NCBI RefSeq assembly: GCF_018919205.1
Contig: NZ_JAHLQN010000001.1
Span: 496,001-560,000, forward strand
Reading direction: 5' to 3'
DNA: 64,000 nt
DNA from: Dysosmobacter acutus
GTDB taxonomy: Bacteria > Bacillota > Clostridia > Oscillospirales > Oscillospiraceae
How positions within the stretch are numbered: the first letter of the stretch is position 1; each line of letters opens with the position of its first letter. The position numbers and the translations under genes were made by a program. The notes under the pieces are model-generated. The model worked only from the letters and a program-made list of their open reading frames with translations, did not search any database and was not told the DNA's origin. Below are positions 59,523-64,000 of the stretch, piece by piece.

Positions 59523-60731
59523 ATGAAGTCGGGTGTCACAAAAGGAATACTGACCGTGCTGATGCTGTGCATTCTGGCCTACTTTGGGATTCAGATCGGC
59601 GGATACTTCTCCGATCCGCTGTCCACGGTCACGGCTTATCAGTATCAGGTGGAGGACGCGGTCACCGTCACCGGATACGTGGTGCGTCAGGAGGAGGTGC
59701 TCTCCGATGGGGGTGCCGGCGTGCTGGACCTGCGCCGCAGCGAAGGGGAGAAGGTGGGCGCTGGCCAGACGCTGGCCGTGGTGTATAAGGACCAATCCAC
59801 CCTGGACGCCCGGGATCAGATCGAAGCGCTCACCGCGCGATTGGAGCAGCTCCAGTATGCCCAGGACGCCTCCCTCTCCTCGGAGGTGTCGCTGCGGCTG
59901 GACAGCGACATCCTATCCCGGATCACCAAATTGCACACGACCCTCTCCGAGGACAAGCTGACCTCGGCGGACAGCGTCCTCTCCGACCTGCGGTCCCTGA
60001 TTCTGAAACGCGACTATACATATACCGATGCGGCGGACCTCTCCGGAGAGATCGCCAGCGTGCAGGGCCAGATTCAGTCCCTGCGTTCCTCGGCCTCGGC
60101 GGCCACCACGGTGATCGCCGCCAAGAGCTCCGGCGTCTATTCGGCGGTGGTGGACGGCTACGAGACCGTGTTGGTGCCGGACGCGCTGAAGACCATGACG
60201 GCAAAGGAGTTCCGCGCCATCGGGCGGGACGGCGCCGTCTCCTCCCGGGTGGGAAAGCTGATCTACGGCGACACCTGGTATTTTGTGACGCTGCTGCGCC
60301 AGTCCGACGCGGAGAGCCTGGCCTCTTCCACCACGCTGCGCTTTGCCAAGGGCATCGACACGCCCTTCCGGGTGAAGGTGGAATCGGTGAGCGAGCCTGA
60401 GGACGGCCGGTGCGTGGTGGTCTTCTCCACCAACAAGTACCTCTCCGAGGTGACGCTGCTGCGCCAGCAGAGCGCGGACGTGGTCCGCTCCTCCTACGAC
60501 GGGCTGCGGGTGCCGCGAAACGCCGTCCGGGTGGACGAGTCCGGCCAGAGCGGCGTCTACTGCCGGGTGGGCGTCACAGCCCGGTTTAAGCCCGTGGAGG
60601 TGACCTACACCGGGGAGGACTTCTGCCTGATCCGGGGCACATCCGATGAGGACAAGCGGCGGCTGCGGACGGGCGACCAGGTGATCCTCTCGGCGGGGGA
60701 GCTGTACGACGGAAAAATCGTTGGAAATTGA
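59523..60731 (+). CDS. HlyD-type membrane-fusion/adaptor protein
   Basis: A 402-residue protein with an N-terminal transmembrane helix (GILTVLMLCILAYFGIQIGGYF). A beta-barrel/lipoyl-like half (VEDAVTVTGYVVRQEEVL...GEKVGAGQTLAVVY) precedes a coiled-coil hairpin at about residues 95-195, after which the second half follows. This is the HlyD/RND-adaptor layout. No ABC or other pump genes are nearby; the next genes are ylmE, sepF and divIVA. The partner is unknown, and a role near the division site is only an inference. The ATG at 59523 has AAAGGAAA upstream. Confidence 0.78.
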   Translation: MKSGVTKGILTVLMLCILAYFGIQIGGYFSDPLSTVTAYQYQVEDAVTVTGYVVRQEEVLSDGGAGVLDLRRSEGEKVGAGQTLAVVYKDQSTLDARDQIEALTARLEQLQYAQDASLSSEVSLRLDSDILSRITKLHTTLSEDKLTSADSVLSDLRSLILKRDYTYTDAADLSGEIASVQGQIQSLRSSASAATTVIAAKSSGVYSAVVDGYETVLVPDALKTMTAKEFRAIGRDGAVSSRVGKLIYGDTWYFVTLLRQSDAESLASSTTLRFAKGIDTPFRVKVESVSEPEDGRCVVVFSTNKYLSEVTLLRQQSADVVRSSYDGLRVPRNAVRVDESGQSGVYCRVGVTARFKPVEVTYTGEDFCLIRGTSDEDKRRLRTGDQVILSAGELYDGKIVGN

Positions 60732-60776
60732 CCGGAAACTGAAAAAGAGAAGCGTTTGGGAAAGGAAGGCTTTCAT

Positions 60777-61475
60777 ATGTCCATTGCGGAAAACATTGAC
60801 GAGGTGCGCCGGAAGATCGCCGGCGCCGCCCGGGAGGCGGGCAGGGCGCCGGAGGAGATCACTCTGGTGGGCGCCAGCAAGATGAACGACGCCGCCGCCT
60901 GCCGGGAGGCCATTGCCGCCGGCATCGACGTGCTGGGGGAAAACCGGGTCCAGGAGATGCTGCAAAAGTACGAGCAGCACGCCTATGACGGCGCACCGCT
61001 CCACTTCATCGGCCATCTGCAGCGCAACAAGGTCCGCCAGGTGGTGGGCAAGGTGGAGCTGATCCAGTCCGTGGGCAGCCTGGAGCTTTTGGAGGAGATC
61101 GAAAAATGCGCCGCCAGGCAGGGCCTGCGGCAGAAGGTGCTGCTGGAGGTCAATATCGGCGGCGAGGAGAGCAAGTCCGGGTTTGCGCCCTCGGAGATGA
61201 TGGGCGCGGCGGAGCAGGCCCTGAAAAAAGAGCACATCGAGGTACGCGGCGTTATGACCATCCCGCCGGTGGAAACGGCTCCTCACGCAAATATGGTGTT
61301 TTTTCATCAAGTTCACACACTATATGTTGACATCAACGAGAAATTGTTTCATAATAAATTAGAATACCTGTCCATGGGCATGAGCGGCGATTACGCCGAT
61401 GCCATCCGGGCCGGCGCCACCATGGTTCGTGTGGGCACTGCGATCTTTGGCGCCCGGAAATACGGCGCCCAATAA
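60777..61475 (+). CDS. ylmE: YggS/YlmE-family PLP-binding protein
   Basis: A 232-residue single-domain PLP-binding protein of the YggS/PLPBP family, which helps keep pyridoxal phosphate homeostasis. Motifs: LVGASKMNDAAACREAI (PLP-lysine near residue 34), GENRVQEMLQKY, HFIGHLQRNKV and SMGMSGDYADAIRAGATMVRVGTAIFG. The ATG at 60777 has AAAGGAAGG upstream. It precedes sepF, as in other Firmicutes. Confidence 0.93.
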   Translation: MSIAENIDEVRRKIAGAAREAGRAPEEITLVGASKMNDAAACREAIAAGIDVLGENRVQEMLQKYEQHAYDGAPLHFIGHLQRNKVRQVVGKVELIQSVGSLELLEEIEKCAARQGLRQKVLLEVNIGGEESKSGFAPSEMMGAAEQALKKEHIEVRGVMTIPPVETAPHANMVFFHQVHTLYVDINEKLFHNKLEYLSMGMSGDYADAIRAGATMVRVGTAIFGARKYGAQ

Positions 61476-61506
61476 ACGACTTACACAAGAAGAGGAGGCT
61501 GCGGCC

Positions 61507-61959
61507 ATGAGCATTCTGGACGAGCTGAAGAAGTGGACCCATCCCTATGAGGATGAGGACGAGGAATATGAGGACGACTTCCCCGATTTGAGCAAAAAGG
61601 AGTCTCCCTTTGAGGACCGGCGCTCGGAGCGGAAGGCCGTGGCCGAGGACCGGCGCAACAAGGTGGTGAACATCCATGCCACCACCCAGCTGAAGGTGGT
61701 GCTGGTGAAGCCGGAGCGCTTTGAAAACGCCTCTGAGATTGCCGACCACCTGAAGGACAAGCGCACCGTGGTCATCAACCTGGAGTCCACCAACAAGGAC
61801 ATTGCCCGCCGCCTGATCGACTTTTTGTCCGGCGTGGCCTATGCCGGCGAGGGCAAGATCAAAAAGGTGGCTGCCAACACGTACATCATCACCCCCTACC
61901 ATGTGGACATTGAGGGCGACCTGATCGACGAGCTGGAGAACAACGGCCTGTACTTTTAA
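61507..61959 (+). CDS. sepF: Cell-division protein SepF
   Basis: A 150-residue SepF, which binds FtsZ and the membrane at the septum. An N-terminal amphipathic start (MSILDELKKW) and an acidic linker precede the core domain at about residues 60-145 (VVLVKPERFENASEIADHLKDKRTVVINLESTNKDIARRLIDFLSGVAYAGEGKIKKVAANTYIITP). The ATG at 61507 has GAGGAGGC upstream. Confidence 0.95.
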   Translation: MSILDELKKWTHPYEDEDEEYEDDFPDLSKKESPFEDRRSERKAVAEDRRNKVVNIHATTQLKVVLVKPERFENASEIADHLKDKRTVVINLESTNKDIARRLIDFLSGVAYAGEGKIKKVAANTYIITPYHVDIEGDLIDELENNGLYF

Positions 61960-62079
61960 GAGCCGCCTTAGGCGCGGGAAGCGGCCGACGGCCTTGCCGC
62001 GGCCTGGATACGTGCGGCCTGGGGCGCTCAGGCCGCCGAATAAAGACAGGGGCGACGCCCCTATGGGAGGGTTTTTCTG

Positions 62080-62751
62080 ATGCTGACGCCGCAGGAGGTT
62101 TCAAATCACGCCTTTACCAAGGCGATGATGGGTGGCTACAACATGGCCATGGTGGACGAGTTCTTAGATGAGCTGACCGACGACTATACGTCGCTGTACA
62201 AGGAGAACGCCGCGCTGAAGGCGAAGCTGAAGGTCCTGGTGGACAAGGTGGAGGAATACCGCTCCACGGAGGACGCCATGCGGGCCGCGCTGCTGACGGC
62301 CCAGAAGATGGCGGGCAGCATTGTGCAGGAGGCGGAGAAAAAGCGGGACGAGCTGCTTGATGAGGCGGAGACCAGGGCCAGAGAGCGGATAGGCGATCTG
62401 CAAAACGAGGTGTCGGCGCAGCAGCAGCGGCTGACGGCCGGGCAGCAGTCCTTGGCTGAGTTCATCCGCACCTCCAGGGAAGCCTGTGAAAAGCAGCTGG
62501 CGTTCTTAGAGGAGCTGCCGGAGCTGCCGGTCCAGGCGGCGCAGCCCCCGGAGGAGGAAAAGGGCCATTCCGTTGAGGAGATCGAGGAGCAGATCCTGGC
62601 CGCCTACAACGAAGAGCCGTCCGCCGCCGTGGAGCCGGAGGAGGAGACTCCTGCAAGGGAAGAGGAGCAAAACCCCTTCCTGGACGACGCCACCCGGACC
62701 ATTAATCTGGATGATTTGAAGTTTGGCCGCAACTACAACGGCGGAAAATAA
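62080..62751 (+). CDS. divIVA: Cell-division protein DivIVA
   Basis: A 223-residue DivIVA-family protein that senses negative membrane curvature at poles and septa. The N-terminal domain carries the usual motif (TPQEVSNHAFTKAMMGGYNMAMVDEFLDELTDDY). A long coiled coil covers about residues 35-145, then an acidic tail ends in DDLKFGRNYNGGK. The ATG at 62080 has GGGAGGG upstream. A strong terminator follows. Confidence 0.93.
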   Translation: MLTPQEVSNHAFTKAMMGGYNMAMVDEFLDELTDDYTSLYKENAALKAKLKVLVDKVEEYRSTEDAMRAALLTAQKMAGSIVQEAEKKRDELLDEAETRARERIGDLQNEVSAQQQRLTAGQQSLAEFIRTSREACEKQLAFLEELPELPVQAAQPPEEEKGHSVEEIEEQILAAYNEEPSAAVEPEEETPAREEEQNPFLDDATRTINLDDLKFGRNYNGGK

Positions 62752-62753
62752 AC

Positions 62754-62784
62754 AAAAGCGGCTCTTCCAAGAGCCGCTTTTTTC
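62754..62784 (+). terminator. Terminator after divIVA
   Basis: Stem AAAAGCGGCTCTT / AAGAGCCGCTTTT with a two-base apex (about 62754-62781), then T's. Ends the ylmE-sepF-divIVA run. Confidence 0.9.
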
Positions 62785-62815
62785 TGCTGCGGCGAAAGAG
62801 AAAGGAGGATGCGCC

Positions 62816-63715
62816 ATGACGCCCATCGTCGCCATCCTGTATGATTTTGACAAGACCCTCTGCACCACGGACATGCAGGATTACGCCTTCATCCCAAGCC
62901 TGGGGATGACCCCGTCCGAGTTCTGGCAGAAGGCCAACCGGTTCGGCTGGGAAAACCGCATGGACGGCATTCTGGCCTACATGTTCACCATGCTCCAGGA
63001 GTCAAGGAGCAGGAACCTGCCCTGGACCCGGCAGGGCCTGGTGGAAAAGGGCAGGAGCATCGTCCTCTTCCCCGGGGTGCGGGACTGGTTCCGGCGGATC
63101 AACGCGTTCGGAGCGTCCCAGGGGGTGGAGGTGGAGCACTACATCATCTCCTCCGGATTGCGGGAGATCATCGAGGGTTCGTCCATCAGCGGCGAGTTCA
63201 AGGAAATTTATGCCAGTGAGTTCTACTACGATGAATCCGGCGTGCCGGTGTGGCCCAAACTGGCGGTCAACTTCACCGCCAAGACCCAGTTTGTCTACCG
63301 CATCAACAAGGGCGTGTTAGACGTGTCCAACGACAGGGACCTGAACGCCTCCATGCCCGACGACAGCAAGCGGGTGCCCTTCACCAACATGATCTACATG
63401 GGCGACGGGCTCTCCGACGTGCCCTGCATGAAGATGATGCGGGCCTACGGCGGCCAGGCCATCGCCGTGTACCAGGACGGCAACCGCCCCGGTGTGGAGG
63501 ACCTGCTGAGCAAGGGGCGGGTGGACTTCATCTTCCCGGCGGACTACAGCGAGGGCACGGATCTGGACGCCACGGTGAAGAACATCATCACCAAGATGTC
63601 CATTTTGGACCGGTTGACGGAGGAGAACACCCAGCAGCTCAAGCGGATCGGCTGGGACGTGCTGCCCAACCAGGCCAGCTTATTTGAAGCGCCGCAGGAA
63701 GGAAAGACCCTGTGA
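62816..63715 (+). CDS. HAD-family phosphatase-like protein
   Basis: A 299-residue haloacid dehalogenase-superfamily protein. Motif I is LYDFDKTLCTTD near residue 8 (DxD), motif II is in HYIISSGLREII near 107 and the C-terminal motif is YMGDGLSDVPCMK near 200. The middle inserts a cap domain. A phosphatase of a small substrate is likely. The ATG at 62816 has AAAGGAGG upstream. Its TGA overlaps the next gene. Confidence 0.85.
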   Translation: MTPIVAILYDFDKTLCTTDMQDYAFIPSLGMTPSEFWQKANRFGWENRMDGILAYMFTMLQESRSRNLPWTRQGLVEKGRSIVLFPGVRDWFRRINAFGASQGVEVEHYIISSGLREIIEGSSISGEFKEIYASEFYYDESGVPVWPKLAVNFTAKTQFVYRINKGVLDVSNDRDLNASMPDDSKRVPFTNMIYMGDGLSDVPCMKMMRAYGGQAIAVYQDGNRPGVEDLLSKGRVDFIFPADYSEGTDLDATVKNIITKMSILDRLTEENTQQLKRIGWDVLPNQASLFEAPQEGKTL

Positions 63716-64000
63716 TCATATTGCTGCACGGGCTGGGGCAGACGCCCCAAAGCTGGGACCGGACGATCTCCCATCTTCCGGACTCAGACGTCCGCTGCCC
63801 TGATCTCTTTCGGCCCCTTGGGGGGAAGGAGCACACCTACCAGGCCCTCTATCAGGGGCTCTGCCGCTCCTGCGGGGAGGTGGAGCCGCCGTTTGTACTC
63901 TGCGGCCTCTCCTTAGGCGCGGTGGCGGCGCTCCACTATGCCATGGACCACCCGGGGAGGGTGTCCGCCCTCATCCTCATCGCGCCCCAGTACCGGATGC
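63712..64000 (+). CDS. Alpha/beta hydrolase (N-terminal part; cut by window edge)
   Basis: The start of an alpha/beta hydrolase. GTG at 63712 overlaps the HAD stop (GTGA), so the two are coupled, with GGAAGGAAA upstream. The first 96 residues include the oxyanion-loop LLHGLGQTPQSWD and the nucleophile elbow GLSLGA (Ser) near residue 67. The remainder lies beyond the window. Confidence 0.82.
   Translation, partial: MIILLHGLGQTPQSWDRTISHLPDSDVRCPDLFRPLGGKEHTYQALYQGLCRSCGEVEPPFVLCGLSLGAVAALHYAMDHPGRVSALILIAPQYRM

Noticed and set aside
59913-61316. A 467-residue minus-strand open frame opposite the adaptor and ylmE
   Set aside because: Spans two real genes and their gap; no motif.
1-64000. tRNA or rRNA genes, CRISPR arrays, insertion sequences, prophage
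   Set aside because: Looked for cloverleaf ends, regularly spaced repeats, transposase or integrase motifs; none seen.

Overview
The window is high-GC chromosomal DNA of a low-GC-type Gram-positive lineage, most likely a member of the Oscillospiraceae (Clostridia; Flavonifractor, Lawsonibacter, Oscillibacter or a close relative). The evidence is two T-box leaders in front of aminoacyl-tRNA synthetase genes, a Soj/Spo0J-type parAB with Firmicutes-type parS palindromes, a Noc paralogue, DnaD plus DnaI-like helicase loading, SepF/YlmE/DivIVA, a YtrA-type GntR/ABC operon, SLH-domain secreted proteins and frequent TTG/GTG starts. The genus cannot be fixed from sequence reading alone. I see no insertion sequence, prophage, CRISPR array, tRNA or rRNA; nearly all of the window is ordinary housekeeping DNA, densely packed.

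Layout. Positions 1-9.3 kb (all minus strand): an SLH-domain protein cut by the window edge, hisS behind a T-box leader, mgsA-like, minD-like, rsmG/mscL, a second SLH protein, serS, a coiled-coil membrane protein, parB and parA. Three parS-like palindromes lie at 6974, 9340 and 9378. Positions 9.4-18.5 kb (minus): a GH13 glycosidase whose terminator contains a parS core, then a wall-elongation block (mrdA-mreD-mreC-maf), dut, a U32/RlhA-type protein and zapA. Positions 18.5-20.7 kb (plus): dnaD and a dnaC/dnaI-like loader, divergent from zapA. Positions 20.7-33.5 kb (minus): aminotransferase, DUF2461, rluD-lspA, acyltransferase, LysE/ArgO exporter, ileS with a leading zinc-ribbon gene behind an Ile T-box, a TVP38-type membrane protein, a VanW protein and noc. 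Positions 33.6-37.5 kb (plus): mnmE, then DUF1836-degV-prmA. Positions 37.6-41.9 kb (minus): a small anchored protein and amidase, then a GntR-ABC ATPase-permease operon. Positions 42.0-44.8 kb (plus): rpsO-pnp. Positions 44.9-49.2 kb (minus): an uncharacterised 491-residue protein, ppa, an XRE regulator with a membrane anchor, a YcxB-like protein and an AT-rich orphan. Positions 49.3 kb to the end (plus): miaB, MBL protein, HEAT-like protein, mutS, CPBP protease, membrane protein, mutL, DUF6440, miaA, hfq, HlyD-like adaptor, ylmE, sepF, divIVA, a HAD phosphatase and the start of an alpha/beta hydrolase.

How the genes fit together. Chromosome segregation (parA, parB, parS, noc, minD-like), division (zapA, sepF, divIVA) and wall elongation (mreC, mreD, mrdA) are concentrated here. 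So are mismatch repair (mutS, mutL) and tRNA modification (mnmE, miaA, miaB). The set rsmG, parAB, noc, mnmE is normally one origin-proximal block in Firmicutes; here it is spread over about 30 kb.

Observations most worth a second look: (1) a short I-G-G-A-D-G-P motif, with almost the same DNA, in two unrelated proteins (ABC permease C-terminus; the 491-residue unknown); (2) a parS core inside a 30-bp perfect palindrome that also looks like a rho-independent terminator; (3) a hisS T-box whose apparent specifier is GAC (Asp), with no aspS following; (4) an MgsA homologue lacking the catalytic Asp of the GGDQQ motif; (5) a 24-bp perfect palindrome in an aminotransferase leader.
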